Shown one piece after another: positions 27,335 to 35,529 of a stretch of DNA of 64,000 nucleotides. Under the pieces are notes generated by a model. It made no database searches. It had not been told where the DNA came from and saw only the letters and a list, made by a program, of their open reading frames with translations. The stretch covers positions 510,467 to 574,466 of the forward strand of contig NZ_KB911459.1 in NCBI RefSeq assembly GCF_000383475.1. The letters are read 5' to 3'. Source of the stretch: Microbacterium sp. 11MF. GTDB lineage: Bacteria; Actinomycetota; Actinomycetes; Actinomycetales; Microbacteriaceae. Made by a program: the position numbers and the translations under genes. The first letter of the stretch is position 1, and each line of letters opens with the position of its first letter.

Positions 27335-27475
27335 ATGGCGAAGACGTCGAACACCGCGCCCGACCTCGAGCGGCCCCGCGTCACGACGGCGCGCATCACG
27401 ATGTGGATCTGCGGCGGCGCCGTCGGGATCTACATGGTCGTCAGCGGCCTGATCGGTGCGCTGACCACCGGCTGA
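27335..27475 (+). CDS. Small membrane protein (46 residues) at the end of the importer operon
   Basis: A short frame starting ATG 27335, one base after the permease stop. It encodes a polar N-terminus (MAKTSNTAPDLERPRVTTAR) and one membrane segment (ITMWICGGAVGIYMVVSGL). It ends 22 nt before a 13-bp terminator, so it belongs to the operon. I do not recognise a family. Its position suggests an accessory subunit of the permease, but a small protein of unrelated function is possible. Confidence 0.6.
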   Translation: MAKTSNTAPDLERPRVTTARITMWICGGAVGIYMVVSGLIGALTTG

Positions 27476-27497
27476 TCCATCCGTTCGGATCGTCGAC

Positions 27498-27535
27498 CCG
27501 CATCCCCTCTCTCCCTCGTGGAAGAGGGGATGCGG
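27498..27535 (+). terminator. Terminator of the importer operon
   Basis: CCGCATCCCCTCT at 27498-27510 pairs perfectly over 13 bp with 27523-27535 around a 12-nt loop, just before the promoter of the next gene. Confidence 0.8.
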
Positions 27536-27553
27536 CGTCTCACCGCCCGCTCA

Positions 27554-27559
27554 TAGACT
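27554..27559 (+). promoter_or_regulatory. Leaderless -10 box TAGACT
   Basis: The box ends 7 nt before ATG 27567. Confidence 0.55.
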
Positions 27560-27566
27560 CTGGCCC

Positions 27567-27929
27567 ATGCCTTTCGTGATCTCGCTCCTCGTCCTGGCGG
27601 GGATGATCTTCGCGCTCGTCGACATCATCACGCGGGACCAGAGCCTCGTGAAGCACATGCCGAAGACGGTGTGGCTGTTCGTCGTCATCCTGCTGCCGTT
27701 CCTCGGCACCGTGCTGTGGTTCGCGATCGGCAGGGAGTACCCGCAGCGCGAGGTGCGCCGGGCGCCGCAGTTCGCGCCGTGGGCGACCGAACCCCCTGCA
27801 GCGCCGACGGGCGCGCACGACGCCCGGTCGACCGAGCAGCAGCTCGCCGACCTGGAACGCGAGATCGAGGAGGAGCGGTTGCGCGCCGAACTCGCCCGAC
27901 GTCGCCGGGAGCTCGGCGACCCGGCCTGA
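27567..27929 (+). CDS. PLDc_N-domain membrane protein with SHOCT-like tail
   Basis: A 120-residue protein with two membrane helices (VISLLVLAGMIFALVDI; VWLFVVILLPFLGTVLWFAIG) separated by a short loop, which is the PLDc_N/phospholipase-D N-terminal pattern found in many small actinobacterial membrane proteins. After a Pro/Ala-rich linker the C-terminus is a charged, probably coiled-coil segment (EQQLADLEREIEEERLRAEL) resembling a SHOCT tail. There is no catalytic domain. Function unknown; it converges on the Gfo/Idh gene. Confidence 0.75.
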   Translation: MPFVISLLVLAGMIFALVDIITRDQSLVKHMPKTVWLFVVILLPFLGTVLWFAIGREYPQREVRRAPQFAPWATEPPAAPTGAHDARSTEQQLADLEREIEEERLRAELARRRRELGDPA

Positions 27930-27935
27930 TCCGCG

Positions 27936-28916
27936 TCAGCTAGGCGGGTAGACGACGCCGATCTGACGTCGGATCTCGTCGAGTGTGCCCATGATGGCGA
28001 TGCTCTCGTCGATCGGCAGCAGGTCGCCGTCGGTGCGCCCCTCGGCGATGAGTCGTTCGGCGTAGAGGGCCTGGAACTGCATGCCGCGACCGTCGATCTC
28101 GGTGCGGAACTCCTCGACGAGTGCGCCGTCGACATCGAAGACGCGGAAGGACGTCGGTGCGTAGAAGACGCCGTCGATCTCGATGCGACCCTTCGTCCCG
28201 ACGATCTGCGCGGCGTTGGCGCCGGCACCCCTCATGGACGTGAGGAGCGAAGACACCCCGCCCGCGGCGTGACGCACGGAGATCGCCACATCGGTGTCGG
28301 CGCCCGTCTCACCCAGCTGCGCCGTCGCGAGGATCTCGGCGGGCGCGCCGAGGACGTCCCAGGCGAAGGAGACGGGGTAGATCCCGAGATCGAGGAGTGC
28401 ACCGCCGCCGAGGGCGAGATCGTTGAGCCGGTGATCGGGGTCGGTGGGGAGGTTCTGCGTGTGGTCGGCGCTGAGGACCCGCACCTCGCCGATGACGCCG
28501 GCGGCGAGGACCTCTCGCAGGCGCACCATGTGGGGCAGGTACCGCGTCCACATCGCCTCCATCGCCAGCAGGCCGTGATCGGCGGCAAGGTCGCGGATCG
28601 CGACGGCCTGGTCGGCGTCGAGGGTGAGGGGTTTCTCGATGAGCACGTGCTTGCCATGCTCGAGGGCGAGGGCCGCGCACGCGAGGTGGTGACTGTGCGG
28701 CGTCGCGATGTACACGATGTCGACCTCGGGGTCGGCGACGAGCTCGTCGTACGACCCGTAGGAGCGGGGGATGCCGTACTGCGCGGCGAACTCCTGCGCC
28801 GACTCCGTGCGGCGCGAGCCCACGGCGGTGACCGTCAGGCCGGCTGTCTTCAGGTCGGCGGTGAAGGCGTGCGCGATGCCACCGGTGGCCAGGATTCCCC
28901 ATCGAAGTGCGGTCAT
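27936..28916 (-). CDS. Gfo/Idh/MocA family oxidoreductase
   Basis: A 326-residue NAD(P)-dependent oxidoreductase acting on a sugar-like or cyclic polyol substrate. The Rossmann start WGILATGGIAHAF binds the nucleotide, and VYIATPHSHHLACAALALEHGKHVLIEKPLT carries the EKP motif typical of the family. The C-terminal half is the alpha/beta substrate domain (LGGGALLDLGIYPVSF). ATG 28916 lies exactly 6 nt after a TAGGCT box. It is divergent from the M20 peptidase gene with back-to-back leaderless promoters. Its specific substrate is unknown. Confidence 0.9.
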   Translation of the reverse strand: MTALRWGILATGGIAHAFTADLKTAGLTVTAVGSRRTESAQEFAAQYGIPRSYGSYDELVADPEVDIVYIATPHSHHLACAALALEHGKHVLIEKPLTLDADQAVAIRDLAADHGLLAMEAMWTRYLPHMVRLREVLAAGVIGEVRVLSADHTQNLPTDPDHRLNDLALGGGALLDLGIYPVSFAWDVLGAPAEILATAQLGETGADTDVAISVRHAAGGVSSLLTSMRGAGANAAQIVGTKGRIEIDGVFYAPTSFRVFDVDGALVEEFRTEIDGRGMQFQALYAERLIAEGRTDGDLLPIDESIAIMGTLDEIRRQIGVVYPPS

Positions 28917-28922
28917 GTCCCG

Positions 28923-28928
28923 AGCCTA
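28923..28928 (-). promoter_or_regulatory. Leaderless -10 box TAGGCT
   Basis: The minus-strand box ends 6 nt before ATG 28916 of the Gfo/Idh gene. Confidence 0.6.
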
Positions 28929-28952
28929 TCGGCGGGTGGGGTCCACCCGACC

Positions 28953-28958
28953 TAGAGT
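28953..28958 (+). promoter_or_regulatory. Leaderless -10 box TAGAGT
   Basis: The box ends 6 nt before GTG 28965 of the M20 peptidase gene. It lies only 24 nt from the divergent box at 28923. Confidence 0.6.
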
Positions 28959-28964
28959 CGACTC

Positions 28965-30308
28965 GTGGTCACGACTCCCGACGCCGCCCTCGACCGCTTC
29001 CGCGAGCTCCTGCGGATCCCGACGGTGTCGCTCGACCCCGATGCCCCGGATGCCGACGGCACGGCGTTCCTGCACTTCCACGACACCGTCGCGCGGCTCT
29101 ATCCGCACCTGCACGCGTCGCTCGAGCGCGAGGTCGTCGCCGGGTACTCCCTGCTGTACCGCTGGCGCGGGAGGGATGCGGCATCCCCGCTCGTCCTCAT
29201 GGCGCACATCGACGTCGTCCCCGTCGTCCCGGCGGAGTGGACGCACGACCCGTTCGCGGCGGAGGTCGTCGGGTCCGGCGACGCGGCCGAGGTCCACGCC
29301 CGCGGCGCGGTCGACGACAAGGGCTCGCTCGTGGCCGTCCTCGAAGCCGTCGAGTCCCTCGTCGCCGAGGGGTTCACACCCGAACGCGACGTCTACCTCG
29401 CCTTCGGGCACAACGAGGAGGTGGCCGGCGACGGTGCGCAGGCGATCGTCGAGGTGCTGCGGGGCCGCGGCATCCGCCCCTCGCTCGTCCTGGACGAGGG
29501 CGGCGCCGTCGTGGAGGGAGCCCTGCCGGGAGTGACCGTCCCGACCGCCGTCATCGGCGTCGCCGAGCGCGGCGTGATGACCGTGCACCTCACCGCCCGC
29601 GAGCTCGGCGGTCACGCCTCGACGCCGCCCCGCGATCCCGCGACCGCGCGACTCGCGCGGGCCGTGCTGCGCCTGCACCGCCGTCCCTTCCCGACGCGGC
29701 TCGTGCCGCCGGTGCGGGCGATGTTCGAGACGGTCGCGCCGCACACGACAGGGCCACTCCGCCGGGTGTTCGCGAGCATCGGGCTGACCGGGCGGCTGCT
29801 CGTGAAGGTCTTCCCGCGTCTCGGGCCCGAGCTCAATGCGCTCGTGCGGACCACCGCCGTCGTGACCGAGCTCTCCGGGGCGACGGGGGCGAACGTCCTC
29901 GCGACGTCGGCGCGGGCGAGCGTCAACGTGCGCCTGCTCCCGGGCGACACCGCAGCCTCGGCGGAAGCCCGCATCCGCCGGGTCGTCGGCGATCCGCTCG
30001 TCGAGGTGGAGGTGGTCTCGGCATCCGATCCGTCGCCGGTGTCGCCGTGGTCGGGTCCCGCATGGAATCGGCTGGTCGCCGCGACCCGCTCGGCGCTCGG
30101 CGACGACGTCCTCCCCACGCCCTACATCCAGCTCGGTGCGAGCGACAGCCGGTGGTTCACGGCGATCAGCGACCACGTGTACCGCTTCACGCCGTTCCAC
30201 CTCACTCGCGGCGAACGCGAGGCGCTGCACTCGCACGACGAGCGGATCCGCGTGGGCTCGTGGTTGCGAGGGATCGGGTTCTACCGCGACCTGCTGCGGA
30301 AGAGCTGA
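28965..30308 (+). CDS. M20 family metallopeptidase (carboxypeptidase S-like)
   Basis: A 447-residue dizinc peptidase or amidohydrolase. Metal and catalytic motifs are visible: LMAHIDVVP (first His and Asp), HARGAVDDKGS (bridging Asp), FGHNEEVAGDG (Glu base and ligand), VLDEGGAV and, near the end, YRFTPFHLT with the last His ligand. A dimerisation or lid domain lies in the middle (ELGGHASTPP). The long form with FVPP-like insertions resembles Gly-X/CPS1 carboxypeptidases. It is cytoplasmic, with no signal peptide. It ends one base before the converging hrpA gene. Confidence 0.9.
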   Translation: MVTTPDAALDRFRELLRIPTVSLDPDAPDADGTAFLHFHDTVARLYPHLHASLEREVVAGYSLLYRWRGRDAASPLVLMAHIDVVPVVPAEWTHDPFAAEVVGSGDAAEVHARGAVDDKGSLVAVLEAVESLVAEGFTPERDVYLAFGHNEEVAGDGAQAIVEVLRGRGIRPSLVLDEGGAVVEGALPGVTVPTAVIGVAERGVMTVHLTARELGGHASTPPRDPATARLARAVLRLHRRPFPTRLVPPVRAMFETVAPHTTGPLRRVFASIGLTGRLLVKVFPRLGPELNALVRTTAVVTELSGATGANVLATSARASVNVRLLPGDTAASAEARIRRVVGDPLVEVEVVSASDPSPVSPWSGPAWNRLVAATRSALGDDVLPTPYIQLGASDSRWFTAISDHVYRFTPFHLTRGEREALHSHDERIRVGSWLRGIGFYRDLLRKS

Positions 30309-30309
30309 C

Positions 30310-33300
30310 TCAGCCCGCCAGCGCCTTCGAGATCCGCTGCAGCGACACGGGCTCGGCGGTGCCGAGGCGCTGGGCGAACAGGCTCACCCGGAACTCCTCG
30401 AGCAGCCAGCGGGCGTGCTCGAGGCGTGCGGGCGCGCCGGCCGGCAGCGGGAGGGTGCCCCCGGCATCCGCGAACAGGGTCGCAGCGCGCTCGTACTCGG
30501 TCATCCGCTGCCGGTCGCGGCCCGGGTTGTCCGCGAGTCCGTCCACGCGCTCCTTCGCACCCTGCAGGTAGCGGGGGAGATGCGCGAGGCGTGCGGCCCC
30601 GGTGCGCGAGAGGAACCCGGGGTGGACGAGGCCGGCCAGCTGGCCCTTCACGTCGCCGAGTGCGGCGAGCAGGGTCATGGAGTTCTGGTTCTTCACCGCG
30701 CGCTCGACGTCGCGCTGGAGGGTGAGGATGCGGGCGGCCAGCGACACGGTCTGGAACAGTTCGTCGACGACCCGAGCGGAGAACGCGTCGCGGGCGGCGG
30801 TGAACGCAGCCTCGGTACGGATGACCGCGTCGCCCATGACAGCGTCGGCGACGGCGACCCGGGCGTCCTCGATGAGCGCCTTGGCGGACGGATACGGCGA
30901 TGCTGCCAGGGCGAGCTTCTCGGGCGCCGTCAGGTGGTCCATGACGTACGCGGTGGGAGAGGGCACAGCGAGCAGCAGCAGACGCCGGGCGCCCGCGCGG
31001 GTGAGCTCGGCGGCGCGTTCGGCGGTCGCCTCGATGCGCAGCGATACCCCGTCCTTCGCGTCGACGAGGGCCGGGTAGCCACGGACGACACCGCCGGCGA
31101 CCTTCGTGTCGACGACCTCGCGCAGATCCCCGACGTCCCACGTCGTGATGCCGGTGCGCTCGATCGGAGCGCTCGCGGCGGCGACGGCCGCGGTCGGGGA
31201 TGCCGCCGGCTGCGGCCCGCGCTTCGGCGCGAGCGAGCGGGCGACCGACTCGCGGGCACGGCCGGCGAGTCGGTCCTGCAGCTCGCGCAGGTCGCGGGAC
31301 GACCCGACGGTGCGTCCGCGCTGATCGACGGCGCGGAACGAGACGCCCAGGTGGGCGGGCACCCTCTCGAGGTCGAAGTCGCGCTCGGTGACCGGCTGAT
31401 GCGCGATGCGCTGGATGCGTGCGGCGAGGGCTGCGCGGAGAGTGGATGCCGGGAGCCCGTCGGTGTCCTCGGGGCCAGATCCGCGCAGCTCGTCGCCGAG
31501 GGTGGTGGCCCAGTCGGCGGCGGGGACGACGTGCCTGCGGATCGCTTTGGGAAGCGCCTTGATGAGGCCGGTGACGAGCTCGTCCCGCATACCGGGGACC
31601 TGCCAGTCGAACCCGTCGGGGCGCAGTTGTGCGAGCAGGGCAAGCGGGACGACGACGCTCACGCCGTCGTCGGGGGCGCCGGGCTCGAAGCGGTAGGCGA
31701 GCGAGAGCACCTGGTCGCCCTGACGCCAGCGCGTCGGGAAGTCGCGCTCGTCGGTCCGGGCGGACTCGCCGAGCAGGTCGGCCTCGGTCATGTCGAGCAG
31801 CTTCGGGGTGACGGGCTGCGTCTCGCGCCACCATGTCTCGAACGAGCGCACGTCGAACACGTCGTGCGGCACGCGTGCGTCGTAGAAGGCGTACACGGCC
31901 TCGTCGCCGACGAGGATGTCGCGGCGTCGCTCCCGCTCCTCGATGCGCTCGAGCTGACGGCGGAGCTCGCCGTTGCGTCGCTCGAACGCGGTGAGGCGCT
32001 TGTCGAGGTGCTGACTGTTCCACTCGCCCTCGACGAGGGCGTGCCGCAGGAACAGCTCCCGCGCCAGGTCGCGGTCCCGTCGGGCCAGCTGCACCCGGCG
32101 GCGCGGGATGATCTCGACACCGAAGAGCGTCACCTTCTCGGCCGCGACGGCAGCGCCGGCATCCTTCGACCAGTGCGGGTCGCTCAGACTGCGGTTCGCG
32201 AGGTCGCCGGCGAGATCCTCCGCCCAGGCGGGGTCGATCGCAGCGACGGTGCGACCGAACAAGCGCGACGTCTCGACGAGCTCGGCGGCCATGACGGCGT
32301 CGGGGGAGGCCTTGCGCAGACCCGACCCGGGGAACACCGCGAACGACGCGCCGCGGGCGCCGCGGTACTGCGGCAGGGGCTTCCGCGCGTTCTTCTTCGC
32401 GGGGTCGATCGTGACCGAGCGGGTGTCGAGGATGCCGATGTGCGAGAGGAGTCCCGACAGGATCGCGCGGTGCAGCGCATCCGGGTCGGCGGCTCCCGAC
32501 GCCTGACGAGGGGCATCCTTCGGCGAACCGGAACGGGAGAGCGTCGAGAGCTGACGGTGCACGTCGAACCACTCGCGGACGCGGACGTAGTTGAGGTACT
32601 CGCTGCGGCACAGGCGCCGGAAGGCGCTCGAGCCGAGCTCTCGCTGCTGCTCGCGCAGGTGGTTCCAGAGGTTCAGCAGGGTGAGGAAGTCGCTCGTCGG
32701 GTCGACGAAGCGCGCGTGCAGACGGTCGGCCTCCTCGCGGCGCTCCTCGGGACGCTCGCGGACGTCCTGGATCGACAGTCCCGACACGATCGCGAGCAGG
32801 TCGCGCGAGACGCCCAGCTTCTCGGCCTCGAGCAGCATCCGCGCGAACCGCGGATCGATCGGCAGGCGCGCGATGCGGCGGCCGAGGCTCGTCAGGCGCA
32901 GGGCGCCGGTGCGCCCGCCCACGGCGCGGAGCTCGGTGAGCAGCTCGACGGCCGCCTTCACGCCGCGGCTGTCGGGCTTCGTGAGGAACGGGAACTCGGT
33001 GACGTCGCCGAAGCCGAGCGACAGCATCTGCAGGATGACCGAGGCGAGCGAGGTGCGGAGGATCTCGGGCTCGGTGAACTCGGGGCGCGCGGTGAAGTCG
33101 TCCTCGCCGTACAGACGGATCGCGATGCCCGCCGACGTGCGACCGGCGCGCCCGGAGCGCTGCTGCGCCGAGGCCTGCGAGATCGCTTCGATCGGCAGCC
33201 GCTGGATCTTCGAGCGCACGCTGTAGCGGGAGATGCGCGCCGTGCCGGTGTCGACGACGTAGCGGATGCCGGGGACCGTGAGGCTCGTCTCGGCGACGTT

Positions 33301-34182
33301 CGTGGCGAGGATGATCCGGCGCCTCACCCCGGCGACAGCGGACGGCTCGAACACGCGGTGCTGCTCGGCGGAGGAGAGTCGGCCGAACAGCGGCAGCACC
33401 TCGGTGGGGCGGGCGTCCTTCGCGTAGAGGCCGCGGACGGCATCCATCGCGTCGCGGATCTCGGCCTCGCCGGGGAGGAAGACGAGGACGTCGCCGTCGG
33501 GCTCCCGGTCGAGTTCGCGGAGGGCGGCGAGCAGGCCGTCGACGTCGTCCTCGGACTCCTCGTCGTGCGCGCGGTAGCGGATCTCGACGGGGTACGTGCG
33601 GCCGGAGACCTCGATGATCGGGGCGGGGACGCGCTCGCCGTCCGGGCCTGTCGCCGCGAAGTGGGCGGCGAAGCTCTCGGGGTCGATCGTCGCCGAGGTG
33701 ATGATCACCTTGAGGTCGGGACGCTCGGGCAGGATGCGGGCGAGGTAGCCGAGCAGGAAGTCGACGTTCAGCGACCGCTCGTGCGCCTCGTCGACGATGA
33801 TCGTGTCGTAGCGGCGGAGCAGTCGGTCGCGGTGGATCTCATTGAGCAGGATGCCGTCGGTCATCAGCGTGACCTGCGTGGCCTCGGTCACCTCGTCGGT
33901 GAATCGGACCTTGTAGCCGATCGCGCCGCCGAGGGGCACCTGCACCTCGTGCGCGAGACGCTCGGCGATCGACCGGGCCGCGATGCGGCGGGGCTGGGTG
34001 TGCGCGATGCGGGTGCGGCCGAGTTCGAGGCACATCTTGGGCAGCTGGGTGGTCTTGCCCGAGCCGGTGGCACCGGCGACGATGACGACCTGGTTCTCCG
34101 CGATGGCGCGCGAGATCTCGTCCCGCGCGGCGCTGACGGGCAGCTCCGGGGGATACGAGATGACGGGGGCGGGTGCGGACAC
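30310..34182 (-). CDS. hrpA: DEAH-box ATP-dependent RNA helicase
   Basis: A 1290-residue helicase of the bacterial HrpA type. Motif I is GATGSGKTT (residues 37-45), followed by QPRRIAARSIAERL, DEAHERS (motif II), SATIDPESFAAHF (motif III), ATNVAETSLTVPGI (motif V) and QRSGRAGR (motif VI). The HA2/OB region and the long HrpA-specific C-terminal domain (DUF3418 type, WPTAYVMDHL-like region) follow. GTG 34182 is the first start; a TACCAT box ends 8 nt upstream and may give a leaderless or near-leaderless message. The length is typical of the family. It is a separate unit from the FHA operon upstream. Confidence 0.95.
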   Translation of the reverse strand: MSAPAPVISYPPELPVSAARDEISRAIAENQVVIVAGATGSGKTTQLPKMCLELGRTRIAHTQPRRIAARSIAERLAHEVQVPLGGAIGYKVRFTDEVTEATQVTLMTDGILLNEIHRDRLLRRYDTIIVDEAHERSLNVDFLLGYLARILPERPDLKVIITSATIDPESFAAHFAATGPDGERVPAPIIEVSGRTYPVEIRYRAHDEESEDDVDGLLAALRELDREPDGDVLVFLPGEAEIRDAMDAVRGLYAKDARPTEVLPLFGRLSSAEQHRVFEPSAVAGVRRRIILATNVAETSLTVPGIRYVVDTGTARISRYSVRSKIQRLPIEAISQASAQQRSGRAGRTSAGIAIRLYGEDDFTARPEFTEPEILRTSLASVILQMLSLGFGDVTEFPFLTKPDSRGVKAAVELLTELRAVGGRTGALRLTSLGRRIARLPIDPRFARMLLEAEKLGVSRDLLAIVSGLSIQDVRERPEERREEADRLHARFVDPTSDFLTLLNLWNHLREQQRELGSSAFRRLCRSEYLNYVRVREWFDVHRQLSTLSRSGSPKDAPRQASGAADPDALHRAILSGLLSHIGILDTRSVTIDPAKKNARKPLPQYRGARGASFAVFPGSGLRKASPDAVMAAELVETSRLFGRTVAAIDPAWAEDLAGDLANRSLSDPHWSKDAGAAVAAEKVTLFGVEIIPRRRVQLARRDRDLARELFLRHALVEGEWNSQHLDKRLTAFERRNGELRRQLERIEERERRRDILVGDEAVYAFYDARVPHDVFDVRSFETWWRETQPVTPKLLDMTEADLLGESARTDERDFPTRWRQGDQVLSLAYRFEPGAPDDGVSVVVPLALLAQLRPDGFDWQVPGMRDELVTGLIKALPKAIRRHVVPAADWATTLGDELRGSGPEDTDGLPASTLRAALAARIQRIAHQPVTERDFDLERVPAHLGVSFRAVDQRGRTVGSSRDLRELQDRLAGRARESVARSLAPKRGPQPAASPTAAVAAASAPIERTGITTWDVGDLREVVDTKVAGGVVRGYPALVDAKDGVSLRIEATAERAAELTRAGARRLLLLAVPSPTAYVMDHLTAPEKLALAASPYPSAKALIEDARVAVADAVMGDAVIRTEAAFTAARDAFSARVVDELFQTVSLAARILTLQRDVERAVKNQNSMTLLAALGDVKGQLAGLVHPGFLSRTGAARLAHLPRYLQGAKERVDGLADNPGRDRQRMTEYERAATLFADAGGTLPLPAGAPARLEHARWLLEEFRVSLFAQRLGTAEPVSLQRISKALAG

Positions 34183-34190
34183 AGCCTTCG

Positions 34191-34196
34191 ATGGTA
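34191..34196 (-). promoter_or_regulatory. Possible -10 box TACCAT for hrpA
   Basis: The minus-strand box ends 8 nt before GTG 34182, slightly longer than the 6-7 nt seen elsewhere, so this is less certain. Confidence 0.35.
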
Positions 34197-34243
34197 TCGC
34201 GCGGGCGGATGCCTCCGGTCGCCCGGCCCGCCGGCGGTGCGGC

Positions 34244-34990
34244 TCAGCGGTCGGAGTTCTGCGGTTCGTCGAGCAGCGGCAGGTCCGCTGCCGTCACGAG
34301 ACGTGAGAGCACCGCGTGCTCGACCAGGCGCGCGCGGCGGTTGGTGGCGAGCTTCCCGGCGCCGCCGCGGAGCCCCTGCACTCCCTCGCGATCGAACTTG
34401 TCGCACACGTTGTCGAGCTTGCGGTTGAAGGTCGTCAGCGGCCAGCCGAGCCGCTCCGCCGCCTTCGCGGAGGTCGGGATCTGACTCGAGCCCATCATCC
34501 CGCCGCGCAGGATCGGCTCGCAGAGGGCGATCAGAAGCAGGCGCTGGGTGGCCGTGAGGGGGACCGCACCGATCGTCGTCCCGCCGTCCGTGCTATCGCC
34601 GTCCAGCTCCACCGCGCGACCCGTGAAGCGCGCGGCGCCGTTGCGGATCGTGAACTCGTACGTGAACGCGCCGGCGGTGAACATGACGACGAGTTCGGGG
34701 AAGACGAGCGGCACGCGCGTCCCCGGTCCGAGCATCGCCTGGTACGCCCCATCCGAGGTCGCGAGGGCCACCGAGATCGACCGGCCCGTGTTCGTGAGCC
34801 ACCACATGCCCTGCGAGGACTCGATCTCGAGCAGGCGACGGTGCAGGTACGGGTTCGTGTCGATGACGAGGTCGGCGTCCCGTCCGATCGAGAAGGTCTC
34901 TCCGGGCGTCGGGTGGAACCATTCGCCGCAGAACTCGATGCCGAGCTCGGCGGCGTCGGTCTCGGCCGTCATCTCTATGTCTTCCGCCAT
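34244..34990 (-). CDS. FHA-domain protein with C-terminal helix-turn-helix-like domain
   Basis: A 248-residue protein, last gene of the ten-gene operon. Residues about 15-110 are an FHA phospho-threonine-binding domain (GETFSIGRDADLVID, NPYLHRRLLEIES, GMWWLTNTGRSI). Residues about 145-230 look like a winged or LuxR-like DNA-binding region (LTATQRLLLIALCEPILR; IPTSAKAAERLGWPLTTF; RKLDNVCDKF). It is probably the output module that couples kinase signalling to transcription. ATG 34990 overlaps the previous stop by one base (TGATG) and has GGGGGA upstream. The next 61 nt before hrpA contain no strong hairpin. Confidence 0.8.
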   Translation of the reverse strand: MAEDIEMTAETDAAELGIEFCGEWFHPTPGETFSIGRDADLVIDTNPYLHRRLLEIESSQGMWWLTNTGRSISVALATSDGAYQAMLGPGTRVPLVFPELVVMFTAGAFTYEFTIRNGAARFTGRAVELDGDSTDGGTTIGAVPLTATQRLLLIALCEPILRGGMMGSSQIPTSAKAAERLGWPLTTFNRKLDNVCDKFDREGVQGLRGGAGKLATNRRARLVEHAVLSRLVTAADLPLLDEPQNSDR

Positions 34991-35529
34991 CACATTCCCC
35001 CTTGGACGATCACGATGATTCCCCACACGGCGCCCGCCACCACGGCGGCTCCGCCGATCACGACGGCGACGACGCCGCCCCGTCGGGCACGTCGGCGCGT
35101 CCTGCGATCCGGTCCGGTCGGCGGGGAGAGCGGGGCGCGGACGACCTGCGGCGCCGGCTCCGAACGTCGGGGTGCGTAGACGGCGCCGGAGACCAGGGTG
35201 CCCGGCGACGAGGCCGTGCGGGGCGTGTCGGCCCGCCCGTGCGCGACCGCCGGGGACCCGGCATCCCGCACGACACGGCGCTCGGTCACGCGTGTGCCCT
35301 CGCCCGTGCGGCGTTCGGCCACCAGCGTCTCGTCCGCCCGCCGCTCGGCGAGGCGTGTGTCGTCGTCGTCGGCGTCGGCGCGGCGTGCCGCGAGGAGCGT
35401 CTCGTCGTCCGGCACCCGACGCGCGGCGAAGAGCGTCAGGTCGTCGGGCTCGCTGTCCGGCACGCGTGTCCCGCCCCGTCGGTCCGCCCGGTCGGCGCGA
35501 CGCGTGGGGTCGTCGATCGGGTCAGTCAT
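34990..35529 (-). CDS. Tail-anchored protein with tandem threonine-motif repeats (candidate phospho-scaffold)
   Basis: A 179-residue protein with no recognised family. The N-terminal half contains five repeats of about 10-14 residues with the core T-x-x-A/T-x-R-R, at Thr32 (DDLTLFAARR), Thr44 (DDETLLAARR), Thr58 (DDDTRLAERR), Thr68 (ADETLVAERR) and Thr79 (GEGTRVTERR), with degenerate copies at Thr9 and Thr21. The middle is disordered (Ala/Pro/Arg). A very basic stretch (RRTRRRARR) precedes one C-terminal membrane helix (VVAVVIGGAAVVAGAVWGII). Its first 8 nt overlap the PP2C gene, and its stop overlaps the FHA-HTH gene. A multisite kinase substrate and FHA docking tail is the likely role. Confidence 0.75.
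   Translation of the reverse strand: MTDPIDDPTRRADRADRRGGTRVPDSEPDDLTLFAARRVPDDETLLAARRADADDDDTRLAERRADETLVAERRTGEGTRVTERRVVRDAGSPAVAHGRADTPRTASSPGTLVSGAVYAPRRSEPAPQVVRAPLSPPTGPDRRTRRRARRGGVVAVVIGGAAVVAGAVWGIIVIVQGGM

Noticed and set aside
30136-34428. A 1430-codon plus-strand frame antisense to hrpA
   Set aside because: Same GC-shadow behaviour; the minus-strand HrpA has all helicase motifs.
34990-35529. Tandem repeats as a CRISPR-like or DNA-level repeat array
   Set aside because: The similarity is at protein level with degenerate codons and variable spacing inside a coding frame; there are no identical DNA repeats or spacers.
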